This document shows, one piece after another, positions 41,160 through 51,100 of a stretch of DNA of 64,000 bases. The DNA comes from Parabacteroides sp. (lineage in GTDB: Bacteria; Bacteroidota; Bacteroidia; Bacteroidales; Tannerellaceae): positions 102,484 through 166,483 of the forward strand of contig DXVO01000022.1 in the NCBI GenBank assembly GCA_019417325.1, in the 5' to 3' direction. Numbering within the stretch: the first letter of the stretch is position 1; every line of letters starts with the position of its first letter. Under the pieces are notes generated by a model that saw only the letters and a program-made list of their open reading frames with translations, ran no database searches and was not told the DNA's origin. The position numbers and the translations under genes were made by a program.

Positions 41160-42815
41160 TTAATAACCATCATTCTGTTTCAGTTTCGGGTTTTTGTCGA
41201 GTACTGTCTGGCGAATCGGCAGATAACGATTCTTCGTAACAAACTTACGAATTTCAATTTCGTTATCCTTCTTCTTATAATCCACATCAACTACAGCCCG
41301 TTTATAAGGATCTTGCTCATTGTAGTCGATCTTTCCGGAGATACGATATAATGAACCATTTAATACGGTTTCTGCCAGCATCTTTCCACTTGCATCTTTC
41401 CAGCGCAGAATATCGGCACGGCGTAAACCTTCACCAGCCAATTCTATCGTACGTTCACGACGGATTAATTCACGCAACTTTTCTTTTGTATTATATTTGG
41501 CTTTATCCACATCCGGCATTCCCGCCCTGTTGCGTATATCATTCAAATAACCATAGATAACATCGGAAGGGCCATCCAATTCATTAGCCGCCTCTGCATA
41601 GCTCAGAAGCACTTCAGCATAACGGAAAACGATCGGGCAAGCACCAGTATCCCAGATATTACTATACTGGTCTATCGGGTCCAGATACTTAGCCCATGTC
41701 AAAGCCGTCTTGGAGGCGTTATCCGTATAAGTCGGGAAATTCTTATTATCGACATCCTTCTTTGCTTCTTTATCATAGACAGTCTTATCCAGCGTATTCA
41801 AAACCGCCCCTCTCCAATCACGTCCCGGATACAGAATAGTCATAGCCATACGAGGGTCGCGATCTGCAAACGGATGAACCGGGTCATAGGCATTGCCTGC
41901 TTCCTCTTTCGTCAAGCCGGTTTTCATCTCATACATATCAACCAGATTCTGTGTAGGAACGATTGAAGACCAACCGGCATCCGCATTATTATACATCTGA
42001 CCGATAGTTCCTAAACCGAACAAATTGGCAATACGCTGGTCGGCAAGGATAATTTCTTTAGAGGCTGTTCCTGATAATTTAAACAGCTTGGCATAAGAAT
42101 CCGGCTCCCCTTTTTCCAGTTCATACTGTTTAAGATCGATAATATCCTGTGCGGCTGTTTTAGCTTCTTTCCAGTCGCCATAATATAAGGCTTCGCGCAT
42201 CTTTATTGCCAGCACTGCGCCTTTCGCAATCCGACCGCGTGCTTCAGGTGTTTCATTAATATCTGCAATTGCTTCTTTTAAATCTTTGGCAACCTGCTCG
42301 CGGACTTCGGCTTCCGAATTGCGCGGAACCTGTGCTTCTTCTGCCGTGTTGTAAGTTCCGATAATAGGAACACCGCCATACCACCAGTTCATGATAAAAT
42401 AGCGGTAAGCACGGATAGCTTTTACCTGGGCTATCAGGTCTTTTTTCTTTTTATCATCCGTAAAGGTGACTTTGTCTATATTATCCAATACCGTATTACA
42501 ACGACGGATAATAGAGAAATTATAAAATGAAACCTGGCTCTCGTCGCCACTCGCCAATGAACCGTCTCCCATTGCACGATATCCTTCCCAGGGGAAGTTA
42601 TTGTAGCCTATGTCGGAACCGCAATCCAGATATAAAATGGAACTGCCATCCAACAATCCATTATAGCAACCGACAACAAAACTTTCAACATCCGTTTCAG
42701 TCTTCCATGTTGTTGCAGGGGACATTGCATCATTCGGCAATGTATCCAGAAAATCAGAACAAGAAGTAGTCAAAGCGGCTACACCTGCCAATAAATATAT
42801 CGATAATCTTTTCAT
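41160..42815 (-). CDS. SusD/RagB-like outer-membrane lipoprotein (second locus)
   Basis: 551 residues with a lipoprotein signal (MKRLSIYLLAGVAALTTSC). SusD markers: DFLDTLPNDAMSPATTW at the N-terminus, VKAIRAYRYFIMNWWYGGVP, FRYAEVLLSYAEAANELDG, LRELIRRERTIELAGEGLRRADILRW, and LPIRQTVLDKNPKLKQNDGY at the C-terminus. It follows susC by 34 bp. No degradative enzyme lies in the same transcription unit; a GH2 beta-galactosidase is encoded 2.2 kb upstream of susC on the other strand. Ligand unknown. Confidence 0.95.
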   Translation of the reverse strand: MKRLSIYLLAGVAALTTSCSDFLDTLPNDAMSPATTWKTETDVESFVVGCYNGLLDGSSILYLDCGSDIGYNNFPWEGYRAMGDGSLASGDESQVSFYNFSIIRRCNTVLDNIDKVTFTDDKKKKDLIAQVKAIRAYRYFIMNWWYGGVPIIGTYNTAEEAQVPRNSEAEVREQVAKDLKEAIADINETPEARGRIAKGAVLAIKMREALYYGDWKEAKTAAQDIIDLKQYELEKGEPDSYAKLFKLSGTASKEIILADQRIANLFGLGTIGQMYNNADAGWSSIVPTQNLVDMYEMKTGLTKEEAGNAYDPVHPFADRDPRMAMTILYPGRDWRGAVLNTLDKTVYDKEAKKDVDNKNFPTYTDNASKTALTWAKYLDPIDQYSNIWDTGACPIVFRYAEVLLSYAEAANELDGPSDVIYGYLNDIRNRAGMPDVDKAKYNTKEKLRELIRRERTIELAGEGLRRADILRWKDASGKMLAETVLNGSLYRISGKIDYNEQDPYKRAVVDVDYKKKDNEIEIRKFVTKNRYLPIRQTVLDKNPKLKQNDGY

Positions 42816-42849
42816 AAAAAATTCTTTTTAATTAAATGGTCGTTACTTA

Positions 42850-45800
42850 TCAGAATGTCACGTTTACACCAAAGGAGTGAGTGGTTACCAACGGATAACT
42901 TGACAAACGCGAACTAACAGTTTCCGGGTCTACATTTAGCGGCATATTATCAAATGTGAGTAAATTTTCCGTAGAATAATAAACACGAACATTCTCTATA
43001 CCTACCGGTCTTAAGATACTCTTCGGAAGGGTATATCCCAACTGCAATGTTTTCATGCGCAGGTAACTTGTATTAATTACCCAAAAATCGGACATTACAA
43101 CAGACGATTCGCTCGGAGATTTTCTGGATTCGGCAACACGTGGCATACTTGCCCCCGGATTTTCCGGTGTCCATGAATCTAACCATGCTTTTGAAGGATG
43201 TCCGGCACTACCTGAAAATTCCCCAAAGGCTTCTTTTGTGAATGCACGTCCTACATTTGCAGCACCTGTGAAGTTCATAGACAAGTCAAAAGCTTTGAAG
43301 CCTACATTTACATTCAAACCAAATGTTATCACCGGATCAGTTGTTTTATATAATTCACGGTCTTCTGCTGTAATTTTGCCGTCGCCATTTGTATCTACGT
43401 AACGTAAGTCACCCCCTTTGAAATCCAAGCCGAACGGATAGCCGTCTTTTCCTTTATATTTATCCATCCAGGCTTGTGCTTCTGCATCGGACTGGAAGAA
43501 ACCATCTGCTTTATATACATAATAAGAATGTATAGGAGAACCTATCTTACGCAAATAATCACCATCAGCCATACGGTCTACCCCACCCAGATTTTCAATC
43601 TTATTTTTATTGTAAGCAAAATTACCTACCACATTCAACGACCAGTCATTCCAACGGTTGTTATATCCTAACTGGATTTCAACACCTCTGTTACGCATTG
43701 CACCGACATTATCTTTATAAGCCCCCAGACCAAATTCGGCAGGAACCGGTACTTCCATAATAATGTCCGTAGTTTTACGATCGTAATAATCGAAAACAAT
43801 ATTGATGTGATTTCCTACGATGGCATCGAAACCAATCCCCCAGGTTGTTGATTTTTCCCAGGAAAGGTCTTCAATCTTATAGTTTGCCTGATAATAACCA
43901 TTTACCAGATTCCCACCAAACGGATAGTTTGCCCCTAAGCTATAAGTATTCAACCAAGGGTAAAAGTCGCCACCTGTAGGCGTTCCGTCACTCAATGCGT
44001 CTTGGTTACCCAACATACCCCATGAGCCACGTATCTTCAAACTGTTCAACCATTCTTTTGAACTTTCCATAAAGCTCTCTTCGCTAATACGCCATGCACC
44101 GGAGAAAGAGGGGAAATATCCCCAACGGTGTCCCGGAGCAAAACGGGAAGAAGCATCCGCACGGAAATTTGCTTCCAATAAGTATTTACCGGCATAGTCA
44201 TAGTTCACACGGCCGAAATAAGATAACATTGCCAGTTCACGAGTAAAACCGGAATTCTTTTGTGTGGATTCCGCACCGGCGTTCATATCACTTAAATCAT
44301 TGTTCGGAAAATTCTGACGGTTTGCATAATTATAGCGAACTTTATATTTTTCGGTATGCCAACCTACCATTGCTTTTAACCCATGTAACCCGAAAGTTTT
44401 GTCGTAGTTCAACAGAACATCGAAATTAGCACGATGCCAGTTCGTGAATGACTCTGTCAATTCATTAGGTCTTGCAGCCTGAGACGGATCTTCTACTATT
44501 TTCTTTACAAAAGCTTTATAATGCTGGTCATCATTTACATAAGCACCACTCACTGTTGCTTTCAAGCCATCGATAATTTGATAGTCAGCAGCCAACGACC
44601 CTGTAAAATTCTGATTGTATTTATCAACCGTTTGATTTGCATCCAACCATGCAATAGGGTTACCATCATTTGTCGCCCCATAGGTTCCGTCTTCATTCTT
44701 TACCGGAATCATAGGACTGATAATATTTAATTGGCGGATAATCTGATCCGACCAACCACCACCGTAGTTCGAGTTCGGGTCTTTATAATCATTCTTTATA
44801 TAAGCCATATTCATACGGACAGTCAATTTTTTTGTCAACTGTATATCCAGATTGGTACGGCCATTGAACTGTTTGCGTTCGGAATTCGGTAAAATACCAG
44901 TCTGTCCCAGATAACCGGCAGAAGCCATATATTTTACTTTTTCCGAACCACCACTGATGTTTACATTATGCTTATGTAAAAGACCTGTACGGTAAGCCGC
45001 TTTATTCCAGTCTGTATTCGGATGTCCGTAAGGATCGGAACCATCTTCGAATTTGCGGATGTCATCATCACTGTAGCGGGGAGCCTTGCCATTATCTTTG
45101 TCTATACGGTTGTATAACATGGCATATTCGGCAGAACTAATACGGTCGATTACTGCTGTAGGATTTGAGAAGCCTACATATCCATTATAAGAAATACGGG
45201 GATCACCGGTTTTACCGCGTTTAGTAGTAATCAAAATAACACCATTTGACGCTTTAGAACCATAGATAGCAGCAGAAGAAGCATCTTTCAATACGGAAAT
45301 ACTTTCAATATCGTTCGGATCCAGGCTATCCATCGAACCACTTTCAATACCATCTATCAAAATGTACGGATCTGCGGAGTTCAACGTACCGACACCACGG
45401 ATACGGATTTTACTTCCGTCCTGCCCCGGACGTCCTTCACCGGCAGTTACGGTTACACCCGGCATCAATCCCTGGATACCGGAAGATACGTTTGATATAG
45501 GGCGATTGGTCAATTCTTTACTGTCGACAGAAGCCACGGCACCGGACATATTGGCTTTTTTCTGTGTACCGTAACCAACAACAACGACTTCTTCCAATTT
45601 CTGCGTATCTTCTTTCAAAGAAACTCTTAAAGTAGATTGTCCGGTGTACTTGATTTCCTGGGTTAAGTAACCGATAAAAGAGATTTGAATAAGGTCTCCG
45701 TTCTTTACATCCAGAACAAAGTTTCCATCCATGTCAGTAACAGTTCCATTTGTAGTACCTTTCACAATGACAGAAGCTCCGGCTACAGGACCGAAATCAT

Positions 45801-45945
45801 CTACAATTGTTCCTTTCAAACTTTTTTGTTGCTGAGAAATACCTACTCTGGGTGTTGCTGTATTGTCTATAGCATATATTGTTCCACCGGAACATAATGC
45901 AGCCGACAGCAACATAAGGCTAACAGGTCTTGCGATTTTCAACAT
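42850..45945 (-). CDS. SusC/RagA TonB-dependent receptor (second locus), under a candidate promoter switch
   Basis: 1031 residues, without an STN domain. Order: signal peptide (MLKIARPVSLMLLSAALCSG), CarboxypepD_reg-like domain about 38-115 (GPVAGASVIVKGTTNGTV), plug with EEVVVVGYGTQKKANMSGA and PYILIDGIESGSMDSLDPNDI, and a barrel ending in LVTTHSFGVNVTF. With no STN and no adjacent sigma/fecR, regulation must differ from the first SusCD locus. Its promoter lies inside a 661-bp segment bounded by inverted repeats. A degenerate copy of the same gene start lies beyond that segment on the plus strand. Confidence 0.95.
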   Translation of the reverse strand: MLKIARPVSLMLLSAALCSGGTIYAIDNTATPRVGISQQQKSLKGTIVDDFGPVAGASVIVKGTTNGTVTDMDGNFVLDVKNGDLIQISFIGYLTQEIKYTGQSTLRVSLKEDTQKLEEVVVVGYGTQKKANMSGAVASVDSKELTNRPISNVSSGIQGLMPGVTVTAGEGRPGQDGSKIRIRGVGTLNSADPYILIDGIESGSMDSLDPNDIESISVLKDASSAAIYGSKASNGVILITTKRGKTGDPRISYNGYVGFSNPTAVIDRISSAEYAMLYNRIDKDNGKAPRYSDDDIRKFEDGSDPYGHPNTDWNKAAYRTGLLHKHNVNISGGSEKVKYMASAGYLGQTGILPNSERKQFNGRTNLDIQLTKKLTVRMNMAYIKNDYKDPNSNYGGGWSDQIIRQLNIISPMIPVKNEDGTYGATNDGNPIAWLDANQTVDKYNQNFTGSLAADYQIIDGLKATVSGAYVNDDQHYKAFVKKIVEDPSQAARPNELTESFTNWHRANFDVLLNYDKTFGLHGLKAMVGWHTEKYKVRYNYANRQNFPNNDLSDMNAGAESTQKNSGFTRELAMLSYFGRVNYDYAGKYLLEANFRADASSRFAPGHRWGYFPSFSGAWRISEESFMESSKEWLNSLKIRGSWGMLGNQDALSDGTPTGGDFYPWLNTYSLGANYPFGGNLVNGYYQANYKIEDLSWEKSTTWGIGFDAIVGNHINIVFDYYDRKTTDIIMEVPVPAEFGLGAYKDNVGAMRNRGVEIQLGYNNRWNDWSLNVVGNFAYNKNKIENLGGVDRMADGDYLRKIGSPIHSYYVYKADGFFQSDAEAQAWMDKYKGKDGYPFGLDFKGGDLRYVDTNGDGKITAEDRELYKTTDPVITFGLNVNVGFKAFDLSMNFTGAANVGRAFTKEAFGEFSGSAGHPSKAWLDSWTPENPGASMPRVAESRKSPSESSVVMSDFWVINTSYLRMKTLQLGYTLPKSILRPVGIENVRVYYSTENLLTFDNMPLNVDPETVSSRLSSYPLVTTHSFGVNVTF

Positions 45946-46142
45946 ACTAAATTGTTTTTTGTTTAATTATTTATTGTTATAAAAATAAGCCCGAAACGAA
46001 AAATAGTTCATGACTCACTCACTCTAATTCTTAATCATGGTAAACAAAACCCACTTATCTTAACAGCGTTTTATAAAAATCTCATTGGTACAAAATTCTT
46101 ATAACATAGTTCTGATAGAACTAACTAATTCTTAATTCGAGG

Positions 46143-46150
46143 CAAATATA
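46143..46150 (-). promoter_or_regulatory. Promoter facing susC (second locus)
   Basis: The minus strand reads TATATTTG with an upstream TTTG 22 bp before it, matching the Bacteroides -7 and -33 boxes. It lies 21 bp inside the left repeat and gives a leader of about 190 nt to susC. Confidence 0.6.
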
Positions 46151-46601
46151 ATACTATTTTGGGTTTAGTGTTCAAATTTAACTCAAAATAACATATAAGT
46201 GTTAATTGAACTATTGACTCATATTGATTTCTCTATTCAAAATAAATCCTATATATTAACGTATATAGTTTTATTTTCAAAGGATGTACGGATAGTTGAA
46301 AATGTCTGTAAGGATTTAGAAAATAATAACTGTAATTGATAGATGTTTCTGTAATCTTAATATAAAGTCATGTAATAATTTTATTATAAGTACTTTATAC
46401 TTTTTATCATGGCAAAAAAGAGAATTAGCTTTCTTGAACACTCAAAGTAGCCATTAATTTATAAGATAAATATTGATATTGTTGATAATTTTAGATTATA
46501 AGATATATTTAGAATAGGCTAATAAGAAGATAAAATCCATTCAATAAAACATATATTAACAACTTGTAAGATTTTATTGAAGCTGTATAAAATAGAAAAG
46601 A

Positions 46602-46619
46602 AGCTTGAAATATCAAGCT
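46602..46619. repeat. Stem-loop within the candidate invertible segment
   Basis: AGCTTGA (46602-46608) and TCAAGCT (46613-46619) form a perfect 7-bp stem with a 4-nt loop. Role unknown; could end stray transcription across the segment. Confidence 0.4.
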
Positions 46620-46703
46620 GTAATATCGGCTGTTTAATGCTATTTAAATCTGTATTAAATTCACAAAAATACCTGTTTATCAATTTGTTATATGTATCGA
46701 TGC

Positions 46704-46711
46704 TATTTTTG
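46704..46711 (+). promoter_or_regulatory. Outward promoter at right end of the candidate switch
   Basis: TATTTTTG on the plus strand, 43 bp inside the right repeat, pointing at the decayed susC. A TTTG lies 16 bp upstream, a little closer than usual. Confidence 0.45.
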
Positions 46712-47017
46712 CAATGTGTTAAAATTAAAAACTAATTCTTGGCTAATTGACTGCGTTCTATCAGAACTTAGTCAATAACCTTAACATAAGGTTATCTTTT
46801 CTTTCTAAAATATTCTAAATACATTTGGTTAATTTATACATTAATTCTATCAAACCCCTGTTAAAGGAAAACCACACATGCATTTACATAAAGCTACATC
46901 GCTTATTTATCAACGAATAACTGATTTGTAAACCTAACTGCCTAATAGGATGAAAAAATGTAACATTATCCTTAGACTTTGCATTTACAATGTGTATTTT
47001 TTTAAACAAAAAACATT

Positions 47018-47280
47018 ATGTTGAAAATCGTAAAACCAGTTAGTCTTAATATTACTGCCTGCTACATTATGTTCCGGTGAGACAATACAGCCACAGCAAC
47101 AGTTTCAGTGATTTCTTTTATTCCGTAGGTTCCAACATGACTAAAAACCGGAATAAAATTACAGATCAGGCAGACAAGGATAATGATTATATTAGCTGTA
47201 ATGTTTCCAATTTCATGTAAGGTATTAACTTAAAGCTGAGATACAAAGGTTTTGAACGAAGTATCTTCGAACTAAGGTAT
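47018..47280 (+). pseudogene. Decayed SusC gene fragment, divergent to the intact susC
   Basis: The stretch begins MLKIVKPVSLNITACYIMFR then a stop at 47078-47080, and matches the start of the intact SusC (MLKIARPVSLMLL...) at the DNA level, including ATGTTCCGGTG and the leader TTAAACAAAAAACA just before the ATG. Further on (about 47143-47279) a frame reads NKITDQADKDNDYI, a stop at 47218-47220, then GINLKLRYKGFERSIF, the barrel segment found in SusC as NGDGKITAEDRELY ... FGLNVNVGFKAFDLS. So the middle ~800 residues are gone and the rest carries stops. It is the relic of a second susC facing away from the first. Confidence 0.6.
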
Positions 47281-47470
47281 TACAGGAACGAACGTTAAAG
47301 TCAGCAAGGAACAGACATGGGCTTTCTTCGAGTTTGATCTGTGCCGAGAAAAGAGTCCATACTTTTCCCGGTTATTTTTTAATTAAAATATCTATTATCA
47401 ATAGATAAACCACCTTATTTCACAGATTTTATATATCTTCGTCCTCGATAACTACAAATATTTATAATTC

Positions 47471-48025
47471 ATGAAGAAAAAAAGTTTAACATTATTGGTA
47501 GCAACTACATTAGCTAGTAGTGTACTATTCTCATCTTGTATCGGTTCTTTCGGTTTAACTAACAAACTTCTAAATTGGAACAAAAATATTGACAGTAAAT
47601 TTGTCAATGAACTTGTTTTTATCGCATTCTGGATTGTTCCTGTATATGAAATCTCCGCACTTGCAGATGTACTGGTTCTAAACTCTATTGAATTCTGGAG
47701 TGGAAACAGCCCTGTAGCCGATGCCGGTACAACAAAAACAATCGATACGGAAAACGGAACATTTACCGTAGAAACAAAGACTGATGGTTACCATATCCAA
47801 AAAGAAGGCGAAGAAAAATCACTGGACCTGGTATTCGACAAAGTAGATAAGAGCTGGAGCGTAGAAGCTGACGGTGAAACAACTAAACTTTTAAAATTCG
47901 AAGAAGACGATAAAGTTGTTATGTTTTTGCCGGACGGTAAAGAAATGAACGTAGAATTAAACAAGGCTGGCGTACTTGCATTCAGACAAGTAGCAGAAGG
48001 GTATTCTTTCTACGCAGCAAGATAA
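47471..48025 (+). CDS. DUF3332 family lipoprotein
   Basis: 184 residues. Lipoprotein signal MKKKSLTLLVATTLASSVLFSSC, followed by IGSFGLTNKLLNWNKNIDSKFVNELVFIAFWIVPVYEISALADVLVLN, a hydrophobic stretch typical of DUF3332. The rest is a charged beta-rich domain (DTENGTFTVETKTDGYHIQ, FEEDDKVVMFLPDGKEMNVEL). Function unknown; family members occur singly in Bacteroidetes and some gamma-proteobacteria. It has its own downstream hairpin and is followed by beta-galactosidase on the same strand. Confidence 0.8.
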   Translation: MKKKSLTLLVATTLASSVLFSSCIGSFGLTNKLLNWNKNIDSKFVNELVFIAFWIVPVYEISALADVLVLNSIEFWSGNSPVADAGTTKTIDTENGTFTVETKTDGYHIQKEGEEKSLDLVFDKVDKSWSVEADGETTKLLKFEEDDKVVMFLPDGKEMNVELNKAGVLAFRQVAEGYSFYAAR

Positions 48026-48036
48026 ATCAGGTGACG

Positions 48037-48075
48037 GTTGACAGTTTTATTACTCTTTGCATTTTAACTGTCAAC
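48037..48075 (+). terminator. Hairpin after the DUF3332 gene
   Basis: GTTGACAGTT (48037-48046) and AACTGTCAAC (48066-48075) make a perfect 10-bp stem with a 19-nt loop, followed by TGTCAATTTTATAG. Probable terminator or a dispersed palindrome. Confidence 0.5.
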
Positions 48076-48114
48076 TGTCAATTTTATAGTGCTAATCTAA
48101 ATTAAACACTGCAT

Positions 48115-51100
48115 ATGAAACACATGATTAAAAAAGCAATGCTATCCGGAGTTCTAAGTTGCTCGATGATAGGTATTGCTTTCGCCAACAATCAGGCAGA
48201 ACAACCTCAAAAGCCTTATTGGCAGGATATACAGGTTGTCGCCGTAAACAAAGAACAACCCCGCTCTTCTTTTATGAGCTACGGAGACCGTACAACGGCT
48301 CTCTCTTCAAGATATGAAAAGAGTCCATTCTATTCCTTGCTGAACGGAACCTGGAAATTCTATTTTGTGGACTCTTATAAAAATCTTCCGGACAATATCA
48401 CCGACCCTTCTGTCAGTACAGCATCCTGGGATGATATTACGGTTCCGGGAAACTGGGAGGTACAAGGACATGGTATAGCCATTTACACCAATCATGGCTA
48501 CGAATTCAAACCACGTAACCCACAACCACCGTTATTGCCGGAAGCTAATCCGGTAGGTGTTTACCGTCGCGACTTTGAAGTTCCGGCAAATTGGGACGGA
48601 CGCGATGTGTATCTGCATATCGGCGGAGCCAAATCTGGTTTATATGTATATGTAAACGGAAAAGAAGTTGGCTATAGCGAAGATTCTAAAAATCCAGCCG
48701 AATTCTTGATTAATAAATATCTTCAACCGGGAAAGAATGTACTTACGCTGAAAATATACCGTTGGAGTACTGGTTCTTATCTGGAATGCCAGGACTTCTG
48801 GCGTATCAGCGGTATCGAACGTGATGTGTATTTATGGTCGCAACCTAAAATCGCAGTAGATGATTATCGCATCGTCTCTACATTAGACGACACATACAAG
48901 AATGGTATCTTCCGTTTGGCTGTAGACATCAAAAACCATACGGATAAAGCTAAAAACATAGACGTTACTTACGAATTACTGGATGCCAACGGTAAAACCG
49001 TAGCTACAGCAGAAAACCAACTCTGGGTCAGTGCAAATAGTGTGGCTACTACTTCTTTCGATAAAAATCTGGAAAACGTGGCAACCTGGAACGCAGAACA
49101 TCCGAACCTGTACAAAGTCCTGATGACTGTAAAAGAAGATGGAAAAGTAACGGAAGTTATTCCTCAGAACGTAGGTTTCCGCCGTATGGAAATTAAACAA
49201 ATCGACCAGATTGCCGGAAACGGAAAACCTTATACAGTGATGTTGTTCAACGGTCAACCAATTAAATTCAAAGGTGTAAATATCCACGAACACAATCCGG
49301 AAACCGGCCATTATGTAACAGAAGAACTGATGCGTAAAGATTTTGAATTGATGAAACTCAATAATCTGAATGCCGTCCGTCTCTGCCACTATCCGCAAGA
49401 CCGCAAATTCTACGAGCTATGTGATGAATATGGTTTGTATGTATATGATGAAGCAAACATCGAATCACATGGTATGTATTACAGCTTACGCAAGGGAGGC
49501 ACATTAGGAAACAATCCGGAATGGCTGAAACCGCATATGGACCGTACCATCAATATGTATGAACGAAATAAGAACCACCCGAGTGTTACAATCTGGTCGT
49601 TAGGTAACGAAGCTGGTAACGGATACAATTTCTATCAAACTTATCTGTATCTGAAAGACAAGGAAAAAACAATGATGAACCGTCCGGTTAATTATGAACG
49701 TGCTCTTTGGGAATGGAACACTGATATGTATGTCCCGCAATATCCGAGTGCAGAGTGGCTGGAAGAAATCGGAAAGAATGGAAGCGACCGACCGGTAGCA
49801 CCGTCTGAATATTCCCATGCTATGGGTAATTCCAGCGGTAACCTTTGGGACCAATGGAAAGCTATCTACAAATATCCGAACCTGCAAGGCGGATTTATCT
49901 GGGACTGGGTGGACCAGGGTATCCTGCAAAAAGATAAAAACGGACGCGAATTCTGGGCTTATGGCGGTGACTTTGGGGTAAATGCACCAAGTGACGGTAA
50001 CTTCCTATGTAATGGTATTGTTAATCCGGACCGTAACCCTCATCCGGCAATGGCCGAAGTAAAATATGCACATCAAAATGTAGGCTTTGAGGCAGTAGAC
50101 CTGGCAAATGGTATATTCAAAATCACGAACCGTTTCTATTTCACGAACCTGGAAGACTACTCGGTTAATTATACGGTTAAAGCAAACGGCAAAGTGGTAA
50201 AAAACAGTAAAATAGTTCTTGACTTGGCTCCACAGGCCACAACGGAAATTACAGTACCGGTTGCCGGATTAAAACCTCAGGCTGGTGTTGAATATTTTGT
50301 AGACTTTGCAGTTTCTACAAACAAAAAAGAAGGTGTTATCCCCGCCGGACATACGATTGCTCACGACCAGTTCTTATTGCCTGTTATGGCAGACAAGAAA
50401 GCCTACAAAGCTGGTGGTCCGAAATTGACTGTATCTACAGAAGGCGATAATCTGAAAGTAACTTCTTCAAAAGTCAACTTCGTTTTCGATAAGAAATCAG
50501 GAGCCGTTACTTCATATAAAGTTGACGGAACAGAATATTTCAATGAAGGTTTCGGCATCCAACCGAACTTCTGGCGTGCTCCGACAGATAATGATTACGG
50601 AAACGGCGCTCCCAAACGTGAACAAATCTGGAAACAGAGTAGCAAAAACTTCAATGTAACAGATGCAACGGCTAAGATAGATGGTAACAATGCAATTGTC
50701 AATGTAAATTATCTGTTACCGGCCGGAAATCTGTATATTGTTAATTATAAGATTTATCCGAGTGGTGTAGTAAACGTTTCCGCACAGTTCACTTCTACAG
50801 AGATGACTGCTACCGAAGCAGAAGTATCCGAAGCTACCCGTATGGCTACTTTCTCCCCGGGTAGAGAAGAAGCCCGCAAAGCTGCATCCAAACTGAATGT
50901 GCCACGTATCGGCGTACGTTTCCGTTTACCGGCAAATATGAATACGGTTCAATATTTCGGACGCGGACCGGAAGAAAATTACTGGGACCGCCAGGCCGGT
51001 ACCTTGGTAGGCCTTTACAAAACTACTGCCGAAGCCATGTATTATCCTTATGTACGTCCTCAGGAAAACGGTCATCATGGCGATACCCGCTGGGTAGCTC

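Larger units (their letters stand above)
46108..46768. mobile_element. Candidate invertible promoter segment upstream of susC
   Basis: AGTTCTGATAGAAC at 46108-46121 and its exact reverse complement at 46755-46768 bound 661 bp of AT-rich, non-coding DNA. Both sites are quasi-palindromes with GTTCT/AGAAC arms and a 3-bp asymmetric centre, the same design as the fimbrial repeats. The right site extends to a longer palindrome with TTGACT / AGTCAA arms (46747-46775 region). A -7 box points outward at each end. Inversion would exchange the promoters facing susC and the decayed susC. No recombinase gene adjoins this segment; one would have to act in trans. Confidence 0.5.

Noticed and set aside
46410..46451. 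Mini-frame MAKKRISFLEHSK within the candidate susC switch
   Set aside because: 13 codons, no support; treated as non-coding.
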